A stretch of 64,000 nucleotides of DNA. Source: DASSKK01 sp035690495 (GTDB lineage Bacteria > Actinomycetota > Actinomycetes > Propionibacteriales > Nocardioidaceae). A program made the position numbers and the translations under genes. A model generated the notes under the pieces. That model ran no database searches. It worked only from the letters and a program-made list of their open reading frames with translations, and was not told the DNA's origin. Where the stretch lies: positions 142,992-206,991 of the forward strand of contig DASSKK010000003.1 in the NCBI GenBank assembly GCA_035690495.1, in the 5' to 3' direction. This document shows positions 27,069-35,520 of the stretch, one piece after another (the first letter of the stretch is position 1; each line of letters starts with the position of its first letter).

Positions 27069-27154
27069 GTTTACCAGGGCACCATGGCTTCCTGCCGCTC
27101 CCCATGGCAAGTTCTCCGTGGGCAGGGGCAGATCTCCTGGGTGCCCTGGTAAAC
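27069..27154. repeat. 86-bp imperfect palindrome upstream of the molybdate operon
   Basis: GTTTACCAGGGCACC at 27069-27083 is exactly inverted at 27140-27154. The complementarity continues imperfectly inward (about 15 of 24 positions), giving 39-nt arms around an 8-nt loop. It lies between the VC0807-like stop and the TOBE regulator start. It may be a terminator for the first gene, a structured leader for the second, or a dispersed palindromic repeat. Confidence 0.75.
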
Positions 27155-27239
27155 GGCCAGAGGGTCCGCGCAACAGCGTGTGGTGCGAAATTGCGGCCGA
27201 GAATGTTCAGATTGACCGCAGATGCGGCATCATGTAGGC

Positions 27240-27647
27240 GTGAACACGTACCGAGTTGCGGAAGCAGCCGATCTGCTCGGCGTGAGCAACGACACCCTGC
27301 GCCGGTGGATCGATGCGGGCCGACTGGCTGCGGCCCCGGGCGCCGACGGGCGCACCACGATCACCGGCGCCGACCTCGCCGGATTCGCCCGCGCACTGGC
27401 CGACACGCCCGAGGACCCCGCACGCGACCCGACCCGCGCCGCCTCGGTCAGCGCCCGCAACCGGATGCGCGGCATCATCACCGCGGTCGTCAAGGACACC
27501 GTGATGGCCCAGGTGGAGATGGTGTGCGGGCCCCACCGGATCGTGTCGCTGATGAGCGCCGAGGCCGCTACCGAGCTCGGCCTGGAGCCCGGCGTGGTCG
27601 CGATCGCGTCGGTGAAGTCGACCAACGTCGTCGTGGAGCTCGCATGA
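27240..27647 (+). CDS. HTH-TOBE molybdate-responsive regulator
   Basis: About 135 residues. An excisionase/MerR-like helix-turn-helix (TYRVAEAADLLGVSNDTLRRW) is joined to a TOBE/Mop domain (SARNRMRGIITAVVKDTVMA ... VASVKSTNVVVE pattern) that binds molybdate or tungstate in ModE-type proteins. GTG 27240 is preferred; ATG 27222 would add six residues. The stop overlaps modA by 4 bp, so it is the first gene of the transport operon and probably its Mo-dependent regulator. Confidence 0.85.
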   Translation: MNTYRVAEAADLLGVSNDTLRRWIDAGRLAAAPGADGRTTITGADLAGFARALADTPEDPARDPTRAASVSARNRMRGIITAVVKDTVMAQVEMVCGPHRIVSLMSAEAATELGLEPGVVAIASVKSTNVVVELA

Positions 27648-28423
27648 GGCCGGTCCGGCCGATCGCGGCGGCCGTGGCTGCCGCACTGCTCGCGCTTCTC
27701 GCAGGCTGCGCGACGAACGGTTCGGCGACGACAGGGTCCCGCCACCACGCGGGCACGCTGACCGTGCTGGCCGCCGCCTCGCTGACCGAGTCGTTCACCG
27801 ACCTTGCGCACGCCTTCGAGAAGCAGCACCCGGGCGTGCACGTGCGGCTCTCGTTCGACTCCAGCGCCACGCTGGCCGAGCAGATCACCCAGGGCGCACC
27901 GGCCGACGTACTCGCCACCGCCGACACCCGCACCATGCACACCGTGGTCGCTGCCCACGACACCGCCGCCGCGCCGCGGCTGTTCGCCACCAACACGCTG
28001 GTGCTGGTGGTCCCGAAGCGGAACCCGGGCGACATCGAGACGTTCGCCGACATCGAGAAGCCCGGCGTCAGCTACGTGATGTGCGTGCCGAGCGCCCCCT
28101 GCGGGGCTCTGACCCGGCAGGAGCTCGCCGCCGACCACGTCACCGCGAAGCCGGCCAGCCAGGAGGTCGACGTCAAGGCGGTGCTCACCAAGGTGTCCTT
28201 GGGCCAGGCCGACGCCGGGTTCGTGTACGCCACCGACGCCGACTCGGCCCAGGACAAGGTCGAGGTGCTGCCGATCCCGAACTCGGCCAAGTTCGTCAAC
28301 CAGTACCCGATCGTCGCGATCAAGGGCTCGGACCGCCCCGACCTGGCCCGCGCCTGGGTGGACCTGGTGCTGTCCGATCGCGGCCAGAAGGTGCTCGCCG
28401 ACTACGGGTTCGGTTCTCCATGA
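27644..28423 (+). CDS. modA: Molybdate-binding lipoprotein ModA
   Basis: Periplasmic-type binding protein anchored as a lipoprotein. The signal peptide ends with lipobox LLAGC (Cys 22). The mature part begins LTVLAAASLTESFTDLA, the usual ModA start, followed by FDSSATLAEQITQGAPADV, which supplies anion ligands. 259 residues from ATG 27644, in a 4-bp overlap with the regulator gene. Substrate molybdate or tungstate. Confidence 0.95.
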   Translation: MRPVRPIAAAVAAALLALLAGCATNGSATTGSRHHAGTLTVLAAASLTESFTDLAHAFEKQHPGVHVRLSFDSSATLAEQITQGAPADVLATADTRTMHTVVAAHDTAAAPRLFATNTLVLVVPKRNPGDIETFADIEKPGVSYVMCVPSAPCGALTRQELAADHVTAKPASQEVDVKAVLTKVSLGQADAGFVYATDADSAQDKVEVLPIPNSAKFVNQYPIVAIKGSDRPDLARAWVDLVLSDRGQKVLADYGFGSP

Positions 28424-29226
28424 GCCGTTCCGCGGCGCTGGGCCGGGTGCCCGTCCGGCTGATCGCCCCCGCTGCCCTGGCGGTGGCCTTCTTGCTGCTG
28501 CCCCTGGTCTCGCTGCTCGTGCACACCCCCTGGACGCGGCTCGTCAGCGAGCTCGGAACGGGCGCGGTGCGCGACGCGCTGCTGCTGTCCTTGGAGACGT
28601 CCGCCCTGGCCATGGTGGTGGCCGCCGTCCTGGGTACGCCGCTGGCCTGGCTGCTGGCCCGTGTGTCGTTCCCCGGGCACTCGTTGCTGAGGCTGCTGGT
28701 CACCGTGCCCCTCGTGCTGCCGCCGGTAGTGGCCGGCGTCGCCCTGCTGACCGCACTCGGCCGCCAAGGCCTGCTCGGCCAGCCGCTGTTCAACGGGTTC
28801 GGTATCACCGTCGGATTCACCACCGTCGCGGTGGTGATCGCGCACGCGTTCGTGGCGCTGCCCTTCTACGTGATCAGCGTCGAGGGAGCGCTGCGCGCCG
28901 CCGACCCGGAGTACGACGTGGTCGCCGCCACGCTGGGTGCGGACCGGTGGACTGTCTTCCACCGGGTCACGCTGCCGCTCGCCCTTCCCGGCGTCTTCGC
29001 CGGACTCGTTCTCGGCTGGGCCCGGTCCCTGGGCGAGTTCGGCGCGACGATCACGTTCGCCGGCAACTTCCGCGGCACGACCCAGACTCTGCCGCTGCTG
29101 GTCTACCAGCGGCTGCAGGCCGACCAGGACGCCGCGATCGCGGTGAGCGTCATCCTGCTGGCCACGTCGTTGCTGGTGCTCGCCCTGCTGCGCGAACGCT
29201 GGTTCACCACGGCGGTGCAGCAATGA
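28420..29226 (+). CDS. modB: Molybdate ABC transporter permease ModB
   Basis: 268-residue permease with about six helices. The EAA-type loop for the ATPase contact is seen around EYDVVAATLGADRWTVFHRV, and ARSLGEFGATITFAGNFRG is the ModB signature. ATG 28420 overlaps the modA stop by 4 bp, and its own stop overlaps modC by 4 bp. Confidence 0.95.
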   Translation: MSRSAALGRVPVRLIAPAALAVAFLLLPLVSLLVHTPWTRLVSELGTGAVRDALLLSLETSALAMVVAAVLGTPLAWLLARVSFPGHSLLRLLVTVPLVLPPVVAGVALLTALGRQGLLGQPLFNGFGITVGFTTVAVVIAHAFVALPFYVISVEGALRAADPEYDVVAATLGADRWTVFHRVTLPLALPGVFAGLVLGWARSLGEFGATITFAGNFRGTTQTLPLLVYQRLQADQDAAIAVSVILLATSLLVLALLRERWFTTAVQQ

Positions 29227-30278
29227 GCAGCCTCGACGCACATGTGGTGGTCCGCCGCCCGGGCCACACGCTCGACGTACAGCTGCAGGCGGAGCCGGGC
29301 GACGTGGTCGCCGTGATCGGGCCCAACGGCGCCGGCAAGACGACGGTGCTGCGCGCGCTGGCCGGGATCGTGCCGCTCGACGAGGGCGCGGTGCGCTGGC
29401 AGGACGAGGTCTGGGAGCGGGCCGGACGGGTCCGGGTGCCGACCCAGGAGCGCCGGGTCGGCGCGGTGTTCCAGGACATGCTGCTGTTCCCGCACCTGAG
29501 CGCGCTGGCCAACGCCGCGTTCGGGCCGCGCAGCCGCGGCATCCGCCGGGCGGAGGCGAGCCGCACAGCGCAGGAGTGGCTGGACCGGCTCGGCGTCGGC
29601 GATCTGGCGCAGCGTCGGCCCGGCGCCCTGTCGGGCGGCCAGCAGCAGCGGGTGGCGATTGCCCGGGCGCTGGCCGCGGAGCCGCGGCTGCTGCTGCTCG
29701 ACGAGCCGCTGTCGGCGCTCGACGTCGGGGTGGCGATGGCGCTGCGGGTCGAGCTCGCCGGGCATCTGGCGGCCTTCGACGGGATCAGCGTGCTGGTCAC
29801 CCACGACGCGTTGGACGCGATGACGATCGCCAACCGGGTGCTCGTCCTCGACGAGGGACGCGTGGTCCAGGACGGCACCCCGGTCGAGGTTGCCCGGCGG
29901 CCGCATACAGAGCACGTGGCCCGGCTGGTCGGGCTGAACGTGCTGCGCGGGACGAGCAGCGGCACCGACGTACGTATGCGCGACGGGACCACCCTGGTGT
30001 CCACCACGCCTGCACGCGGCGACGTCAACGCCTGCTTCCCGCCCGCGGCAGTCACGCTCACCGTCACCGAGCCGACCGGCTCGGCTCGCAACCGCTGGCC
30101 GGGCACGGTGACCTCGCTGGCACCGCACGGCTCGGCGGTGCGGGTGCACCTCGACGTCGCGTCCGGGCTGATCGCCGACGTCACTCCCGCCTCTGCGGCA
30201 CAGCTCGGCCTCGCCCCGGGACGCACGGTGTGGGCGACGGTGAAGGCCACCGAGATCCGTGTCTACAACCGATCGTGA
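29223..30278 (+). CDS. modC: Molybdate ABC transporter ATPase ModC
   Basis: ABC ATPase with Walker A GPNGAGKT, Q-loop FQDM, signature LSGGQQQR, Walker B LLLLDEPLSALD and switch HD (VTHDALD). A C-terminal TOBE domain (about residues 290-350, ending WATVKATEIRVY) can sense the oxyanion. 351 residues. Final gene of the regulator-modABC operon, all junctions 4-bp overlaps; glpX follows 21 nt later with its own promoter. Confidence 0.95.
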   Translation: MSSLDAHVVVRRPGHTLDVQLQAEPGDVVAVIGPNGAGKTTVLRALAGIVPLDEGAVRWQDEVWERAGRVRVPTQERRVGAVFQDMLLFPHLSALANAAFGPRSRGIRRAEASRTAQEWLDRLGVGDLAQRRPGALSGGQQQRVAIARALAAEPRLLLLDEPLSALDVGVAMALRVELAGHLAAFDGISVLVTHDALDAMTIANRVLVLDEGRVVQDGTPVEVARRPHTEHVARLVGLNVLRGTSSGTDVRMRDGTTLVSTTPARGDVNACFPPAAVTLTVTEPTGSARNRWPGTVTSLAPHGSAVRVHLDVASGLIADVTPASAAQLGLAPGRTVWATVKATEIRVYNRS

Positions 30279-30287
30279 CGAATTCGT

Positions 30288-30293
30288 TATCCT
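30288..30293 (+). promoter_or_regulatory. -10 box, leaderless glpX start
   Basis: TATCCT, 6 nt, ATG 30300. Confidence 0.55.
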
Positions 30294-30299
30294 TGCGCC

Positions 30300-31331
30300 A
30301 TGAGCGAGACCAACCTGTCGCCCGGGCTGTCCGCCGCCCACCAGGCCCCGGACCGCAACCTCGCGCTCGAGCTGGTGCGCGTCACCGAGGCCGCGGCGAT
30401 GGCCGCCGGACGCTGGGTGGGGCGAGGCGACAAGAACGGTGCCGACGGGGTCGCGGTGAACGCGATGCGCGCGCTGATCTCCACGGTGGGCATGCGCGGC
30501 GTCGTCGTGATCGGCGAGGGCGAGAAGGACAACGCCCCGATGCTGTTCAACGGCGAGGAGGTCGGCGACGGCACCGGCCCCGAGTGCGACGTCGCCGTAG
30601 ACCCGATCGACGGCACGACGCTGACCGCCAAGGGGATGACCAACGCGATCTCGGTGATGGCAGTGGCGCCGCGCGGGTCGATGTACGACCCGTCCGCGGT
30701 GTTCTACATGGAGAAGCTCGTCACCGGGCCGGAGGCGGCCGACGTCGTCGACATCCGCTACCCGATCGCGGAGAACATCAACCAGGTCGCCAAGGCCAAG
30801 GGCAGCAAACCCGGCGACGTGACGGTCGTCGTCCTGGACCGACCGCGCCACGAGCAGATCGCCGAGGAGATCCGTGCCACCGGCGCCCGGATCAAGTTCA
30901 TCACCGACGGCGACGTGGCCGGCGCGATCATGGCGGCCCGTCCGGACACCGGCATCGACCTGCTTCTCGGGGTCGGCGGCACCCCCGAGGGGATCATCGC
31001 CGCATGCGCGATGAAGTGCCTGGACGGCGTGATCCAGGGCCGGCTTTGGCCGCACAACGACGAGGAACGGCAGCAGGCCCTCGACGCAGGTCACAACCTG
31101 GACCCCGACCACGTGCTGCGCACCGACGACCTGGTCACCGGCGACGACGTGTTCTTCGTGGCCACGGGGATCACCGACGGCGAGCTGATGAAGGGGGTGC
31201 GCTACCGGGCCGGCGGGTGCAGCACCCACTCCCTGGTGATGCGCTCGCGCAGCGGGACGATCCGGTCGATCACCTCCGACCACAAGCTGCAGAAGCTGCA
31301 GTCCTACGCCGCGATCGACTTCGAGCACTGA
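30300..31331 (+). CDS. glpX: Class II fructose-1,6-bisphosphatase
   Basis: GlpX-type FBPase, the gluconeogenic phosphatase of most actinobacteria. Metal-binding motifs VVIGEGEKD and AVDPIDGTT are followed by PRGSMYDPSAVFYMEK and ITDGDVAGAI. 343 residues. ATG 30300 lies exactly 6 nt after TATCCT. No XseB/DUF4245 neighbour here, although in many relatives the block is contiguous, so the locus is rearranged. A sugar kinase gene follows 19 nt downstream and may be co-transcribed. Confidence 0.96.
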   Translation: MSETNLSPGLSAAHQAPDRNLALELVRVTEAAAMAAGRWVGRGDKNGADGVAVNAMRALISTVGMRGVVVIGEGEKDNAPMLFNGEEVGDGTGPECDVAVDPIDGTTLTAKGMTNAISVMAVAPRGSMYDPSAVFYMEKLVTGPEAADVVDIRYPIAENINQVAKAKGSKPGDVTVVVLDRPRHEQIAEEIRATGARIKFITDGDVAGAIMAARPDTGIDLLLGVGGTPEGIIAACAMKCLDGVIQGRLWPHNDEERQQALDAGHNLDPDHVLRTDDLVTGDDVFFVATGITDGELMKGVRYRAGGCSTHSLVMRSRSGTIRSITSDHKLQKLQSYAAIDFEH

Positions 31332-31350
31332 GCGCGCTCCGGGACGTCCG

Positions 31351-32262
31351 GTGAACCCCGCGGCGGGCGTATGCCGTTTCCTGGTCGTCGGCGAGTCGCT
31401 GGTCGACGTGGTCACCCGGCCGGACGGGTCGGTGTCACGGGCGGTCGGCGGCTCCCCCCTCAACGTCGCGGTCGGCCTGGCCCGGCTCGGCGTACCCACC
31501 AGGCTGGTGACCCGCATCGGCGACGACCCGGACGGTGCGATGGTCGATGCGCACCTGCAGGCCAGTGGTGTCGAGGTCGCCGGCGGAAGGTCGCCGCGCA
31601 CCAGCACGGCGGTCGCGCGGCTGGACGCGGACGGCAGTGCGAACTACGACTTCGAGCTGACCTGGGACCTGCCGGGCCAGCCGGCTCCCCGCGACGTGCT
31701 GGGCCTCCACGTCGGCTCGTTGGGAACCGTTCTCGATCCCGGCCGCAAGGCGGTGCTGGACCTGCTCGCGGAGCGGCCCGACTGTCTGGTGGGCTACGAC
31801 CCGAACGCACGGCCCGCGTTCGTCGACGACCCCGACAGCGCGTGGCGCGTGGCGCTGGAGGTGGCGTCGTACACCCGGCTGGTCAAGCTCAGCGACGAGG
31901 ACGCCCGGCTGCTCGCCCCCGGGCTGGCCGACCGGGAGGTCGCGGAGGCGCTGCTCGAGGCGGGCAGCGATCTGGTCGTGCTCACCCGCGGCGCCGAGGG
32001 GGCCGAGGCCTTCACGGCCGGGCAGCAGGTGCAGGTGCCCGGCGTGCCGGTAGAGGTCGCCGACACCGTCGGGGCGGGGGACTCGTTCACCGCGGCGCTG
32101 CTTGCCGTCCTGGTCGGGTGGGGCGTGGCGCATCCCGCCGGGCTCGACGCGGACCGGCTGGTGCGGCTGACGCACGCCGCTGCGACCGTCGCCGCGGTGA
32201 CCTGCGGTCGCCCCGGCGCCGATCCGCCGTGGCGCTCCGAGCTTCCCGAGCAGTGGCCCTAG
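31351..32262 (+). CDS. PfkB-family sugar kinase (fructokinase-like)
   Basis: Ribokinase-fold kinase of 303 residues. The N-terminal signature GGSPLNVAVGLARLGVP and the C-terminal catalytic DTVGAGDSFTAALL with the base Asp are intact. The substrate is most likely a sugar such as fructose, judged by the N-terminal GESLVDVV and small lid, but this is not firm. GTG 31351 lies 19 nt after glpX, so the pair may share a transcript. Confidence 0.88.
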   Translation: MNPAAGVCRFLVVGESLVDVVTRPDGSVSRAVGGSPLNVAVGLARLGVPTRLVTRIGDDPDGAMVDAHLQASGVEVAGGRSPRTSTAVARLDADGSANYDFELTWDLPGQPAPRDVLGLHVGSLGTVLDPGRKAVLDLLAERPDCLVGYDPNARPAFVDDPDSAWRVALEVASYTRLVKLSDEDARLLAPGLADREVAEALLEAGSDLVVLTRGAEGAEAFTAGQQVQVPGVPVEVADTVGAGDSFTAALLAVLVGWGVAHPAGLDADRLVRLTHAAATVAAVTCGRPGADPPWRSELPEQWP

Positions 32263-32405
32263 TCCAGGCCTGGTACAGCCCGGCGCGCCGACCTCGGGGT
32301 TGGTGGGAGCAGTCGTGGGTACTGGACCAAGACCGGTGCTCGAGGCACCGACGTCGTTCGAGGGCTCTTCCCCTCTCTCGTCGCCCCTGCCGCAGAGGAG
32401 TACAC

Positions 32406-33632
32406 GTGCACGAATCGCCCCAGGTGATCCGCGAGCTTCAAGAGCTCGTCGACAAGGACGACCACACGCTGGGCGTGCTGTTGGAGAAGTCGCTGCGCAC
32501 CGCCCATGAGCGTGCGGAGGCGAAGCTGAACCCTGACCTGTTCGAGGCACTGGACTGGCCGCAGGACCTTCCCAGCTACTACCGCTATCTCGAGGGCTTC
32601 ATGCGGTGGATTCCCCGCCAGTCCGACTCGCCGGCGTGGTCGTCGGGCTCGGACTCGCGCTACGCCAAGGAAGTCAGCGACCGCCTGGCTCAGTTCTTCT
32701 GGCTGGTCGACCAGAAGGTGGGCGAGCAGGACACGGCCATCGGTGAGAGCTCAGCCTCCTTCCGGGACTGGCTCACCGCCTTCGCCCGCCGGTGGGGCGA
32801 CTTCCTGGACAGTCCCGACTCCTTCGACCAGGAGATCCTGGATTCGTTCATCAAGGATGCTCCGGAGTACACCGTCGAGGAGTCCCTCATCGGCGGACGC
32901 CCCAACCAGCCCAGCGGCTGGCTGACCTTCAACCAGTTCTTCGCACGCGAGCTCAACCCCGGCCTGCGGCCGATCGCCGAACCAGCCGACAATCTGATCG
33001 TCACCTCGCCGGCCGACTGCATGTTCCAACACCGCTACGACATCGACGAGGAGTCGAACATCCCGGCCACGACCATCAAGGCCACCCATCGCTACGGCAA
33101 CATCAAGCAGCTCTTGGAGGGCAGTCAGTACGCCGATGCCTTCGCGGAGGGAACCTTCGTGCACTACATGCTCCCGCCCTCGTCCTACCACCGCTACCAC
33201 GTGCCGGTCGCGGGGCTCGTCAAGGAGACGTTCGTGCTCAGCGGCAAGGTGTTCATGCAGGTCGATCTCGAAGGCGACCAACTCCAGTCCCGGGACAGCG
33301 CGAAGTCCGGTTACGAGTTCTCCCAGGCCAGGGGCGTACTCACCCTCGACACCACCAACGACGGCGAGCAGGACGGCCTCGGCATCGTCGCGGTCGTGCC
33401 AGTGGGCATGTCGCACGTCGCATCGGTCAACCTGACCACGGTCCCCGGCACCCATGTCGCCAAAGGCGAGGAGTTCGGCTTCTTCGCGTTCGGCGGCTCC
33501 GACATCATCATCTTGTTCCAGGCAGGCGTCGACCCTCAGGTCGACACCACCGAGGGGCTGCGGCGCGTCGGAACACCGGTCGCGCGATGCCACCCCAGAC
33601 CCGGACTGGATCGGCGGGCGAGCGCGGGCTAG
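32406..33632 (+). CDS. Phosphatidylserine-decarboxylase-family protein with extra N-terminal domain
   Basis: 408 residues from GTG 32406, behind a strong GAGGAG site. Residues about 40-180 resemble the PSDC domain of PsiD-like amino-acid decarboxylases. Then WLTFNQFFARELNPGLRPI starts the PSD core, with SPADCMFQH, the His-containing YMLPPSSYHRYHVPVAG and the self-cleavage region FFAFGGSDIIILF. The Gly-Ser there would yield a pyruvoyl group, so the enzyme may decarboxylate phosphatidylserine or a free aromatic amino acid. No pssA is adjacent. Its stop shares CTAG with the stop of the convergent lipase gene. Confidence 0.82.
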   Translation: MHESPQVIRELQELVDKDDHTLGVLLEKSLRTAHERAEAKLNPDLFEALDWPQDLPSYYRYLEGFMRWIPRQSDSPAWSSGSDSRYAKEVSDRLAQFFWLVDQKVGEQDTAIGESSASFRDWLTAFARRWGDFLDSPDSFDQEILDSFIKDAPEYTVEESLIGGRPNQPSGWLTFNQFFARELNPGLRPIAEPADNLIVTSPADCMFQHRYDIDEESNIPATTIKATHRYGNIKQLLEGSQYADAFAEGTFVHYMLPPSSYHRYHVPVAGLVKETFVLSGKVFMQVDLEGDQLQSRDSAKSGYEFSQARGVLTLDTTNDGEQDGLGIVAVVPVGMSHVASVNLTTVPGTHVAKGEEFGFFAFGGSDIIILFQAGVDPQVDTTEGLRRVGTPVARCHPRPGLDRRASAG

Positions 33633-34456
33633 GCGGGGCGCCGCCGCGCGTGCCTGGCCCGGTTGTCGGACAGGGCGCGGGCGACGACGTCCATCACCCC
33701 AGGGTCGATCGCCATGCCGATGTGGCTGGTGGTGACCTCGACGGTCTTCGCCTGCGGGTCCAGACAGCTGCGCCAGTCGATCAAGCCGTCGCGGCGGGAG
33801 AACACCGAGGTGAACGCCACGTCGTGGGCGATCGGCGCCTGGGCGCGCTCCCAGCTCAGCCGCGCGCACTCCCCCGACGTGCAGTCGGCGCCCATCATGG
33901 CGCCGAACCCCGCCTCCCGCAGCCGGAGCACCACCGAGAGGTCGAACAGGAGGACGGGATGGGTCGCGCCCGGCGCAAGGATCGGGCTGGCGAGTGTGAC
34001 GATCGCCTCGACCAGGTCCGGGCGGCGCACCGCGAGGCCCCGGGCAAGCAGCCCACCGAGGCTGTGGCCGACGATGCTGACCCGGCGGCCGCGCTCGGCG
34101 ACGATCTCCTCCAGGCGGGCCTCTATCCCGTCGGAGGCCTCCCGCGTGCAGCCCACATTGGCGTGCATGCGGGAGCGATAGGTGCGGTAGCCGAGCCTAC
34201 GCAGCTGGGCGGCCATCAACGCCAGCGTGGCGTCGCCGGCCATGAAGCCCGGGATGAGCATCACGGGAACCTCGCCGTGCTCGTCGGCGGGTACGTCGTA
34301 GGGCGAGTCCTCACCGGACCGGACGCGGTCGGTCACGGCACGACGTACCAGCCGCGCGGCCTCGGTCACCGCACTGCCCTCCCGCGCGAGCGCACGCAGT
34401 CCGGTCGGCCCCGCGTAGCCCGGCGGACACAGGAAGGGTGCCAGCGGCGAGGACAT
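33629..34456 (-). CDS. Alpha/beta hydrolase (lipase-like)
   Basis: 275-residue serine hydrolase: VPVMLIPGFMAGD forms the oxyanion region, SIVGHSLGGLLARG the nucleophile elbow, and a late TSHIGMAIDP provides the catalytic His. A hydrophobic N-terminus is absent, so a cytoplasmic lipase or esterase is likely. ATG 34456 is chosen over the more upstream ATG 34489, because TACCGT lies 6 nt before it. It converges on the PSD-like gene, with the two stops overlapping. Confidence 0.85.
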   Translation of the reverse strand: MSSPLAPFLCPPGYAGPTGLRALAREGSAVTEAARLVRRAVTDRVRSGEDSPYDVPADEHGEVPVMLIPGFMAGDATLALMAAQLRRLGYRTYRSRMHANVGCTREASDGIEARLEEIVAERGRRVSIVGHSLGGLLARGLAVRRPDLVEAIVTLASPILAPGATHPVLLFDLSVVLRLREAGFGAMMGADCTSGECARLSWERAQAPIAHDVAFTSVFSRRDGLIDWRSCLDPQAKTVEVTTSHIGMAIDPGVMDVVARALSDNRARHARRRPA

Positions 34457-34462
34457 GACGTG

Positions 34463-34468
34463 ACGGTA
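34463..34468 (-). promoter_or_regulatory. -10 box, leaderless lipase start
   Basis: TACCGT, 6 nt, ATG 34456 on the minus strand. Confidence 0.5.
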
Positions 34469-34582
34469 ACCGAACGTTTGCGAAAGCATGTGTCACAACG
34501 CCGCATCACTGCCGGACTGCTGTCGCTCGTATACTCGCCGGTAACCACCCTCCCGCAGGCAGCCGAGGACAGAGAGGACCCG

Positions 34583-35515
34583 ATGTCCGACCAGAGCACA
34601 GCCCCCGCCGCTCGCTCGGACACCGTGGCGGAGTCCGAGGAGCTGTTCGCCGAGGCCGGCGACGGCATCCGGCTGTGCTACCAGACCTACGGGGACCCGT
34701 CCGACGCGGCGATGCTGCTGATCATGGGGCTCGGCGGGCCGATGACCTGGTGGGACCCGGACCTGTGCCGGATGCTCGCCGGGCGCGGATTCTTCGTGAT
34801 CCGCTACGACAACCGCGACACCGGCCGGTCCTCGCGCGCCTCGGGCCGGATCTCCACCGGAGACCTCCTGCGTGGCTTCCTCGGTGCACGCACCTCGCCG
34901 CCGTACACCCTCGACGACATGGCCGACGACGCCTTCGGGCTGCTCGACCACCTCGAGGCCCCGGCCGCGCACGTGGTCGGGGTATCGATGGGTGGGATGA
35001 TCGCGCAGACGATGGCGGTGCTGCGGCCGGACCGGGTGCGGTCGCTGACCTCGATCATGTCCACCACCGGCCGGCGCACCGTGGGCTGGCAGAGCCCCCG
35101 CCTGCTGCCGGGGATGCTCAGCCGCCGAGGGTCGTCGAAGGAGGAGTACGTCGCCGCGTCGGCGGCGCTGTGGAAGCTGATCGGCTCACCGGCCTACCCG
35201 GAGACCCGCGAGACCACGCCGACGCGTGCCGCCGAGACGTGGGAGCGCGGTGTCAGCAACGCAGGCGTGCTGCGGCAGATGGCGGCGATCCTCGCCCAGC
35301 CGGACCGGACCTCCGCACTCGGCCGGCTGTCGATGCCGGCGCTGGTCGTGCACGGCACGAGCGACCGGATGGTGCACCGCTCAGGCGGTAGGGCCACCGC
35401 CGCGGCGATCCCCGGCTGCGAGCTGCTGCTGCTGCCGGGGATGGGACACGACCTGCCGATCGCGCTGCACTCGACGTTCGCCGACGCGATCACCCGCACG
35501 GCCCGCCGCGCCTGA
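34583..35515 (+). CDS. Alpha/beta hydrolase (AB hydrolase 1 fold)
   Basis: 310 residues. Oxyanion segment MGLGGPMTWWDP, VIRYDNRDTGRSS, nucleophile elbow VVGVSMGGMIAQ, and C-terminal GTSDRMVHRSGG and MGHDLP with Asp and His. Related to haloalkane dehalogenase-like and lactonase/esterase subfamilies; substrate unknown. ATG 34583 follows GAGAGGACC. It ends 5 bp before the stop of the convergent WS/DGAT gene. The three lipid-acting genes around it suggest membrane-lipid turnover. Confidence 0.87.
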   Translation: MSDQSTAPAARSDTVAESEELFAEAGDGIRLCYQTYGDPSDAAMLLIMGLGGPMTWWDPDLCRMLAGRGFFVIRYDNRDTGRSSRASGRISTGDLLRGFLGARTSPPYTLDDMADDAFGLLDHLEAPAAHVVGVSMGGMIAQTMAVLRPDRVRSLTSIMSTTGRRTVGWQSPRLLPGMLSRRGSSKEEYVAASAALWKLIGSPAYPETRETTPTRAAETWERGVSNAGVLRQMAAILAQPDRTSALGRLSMPALVVHGTSDRMVHRSGGRATAAAIPGCELLLLPGMGHDLPIALHSTFADAITRTARRA

Positions 35516-35520
35516 TCCGC

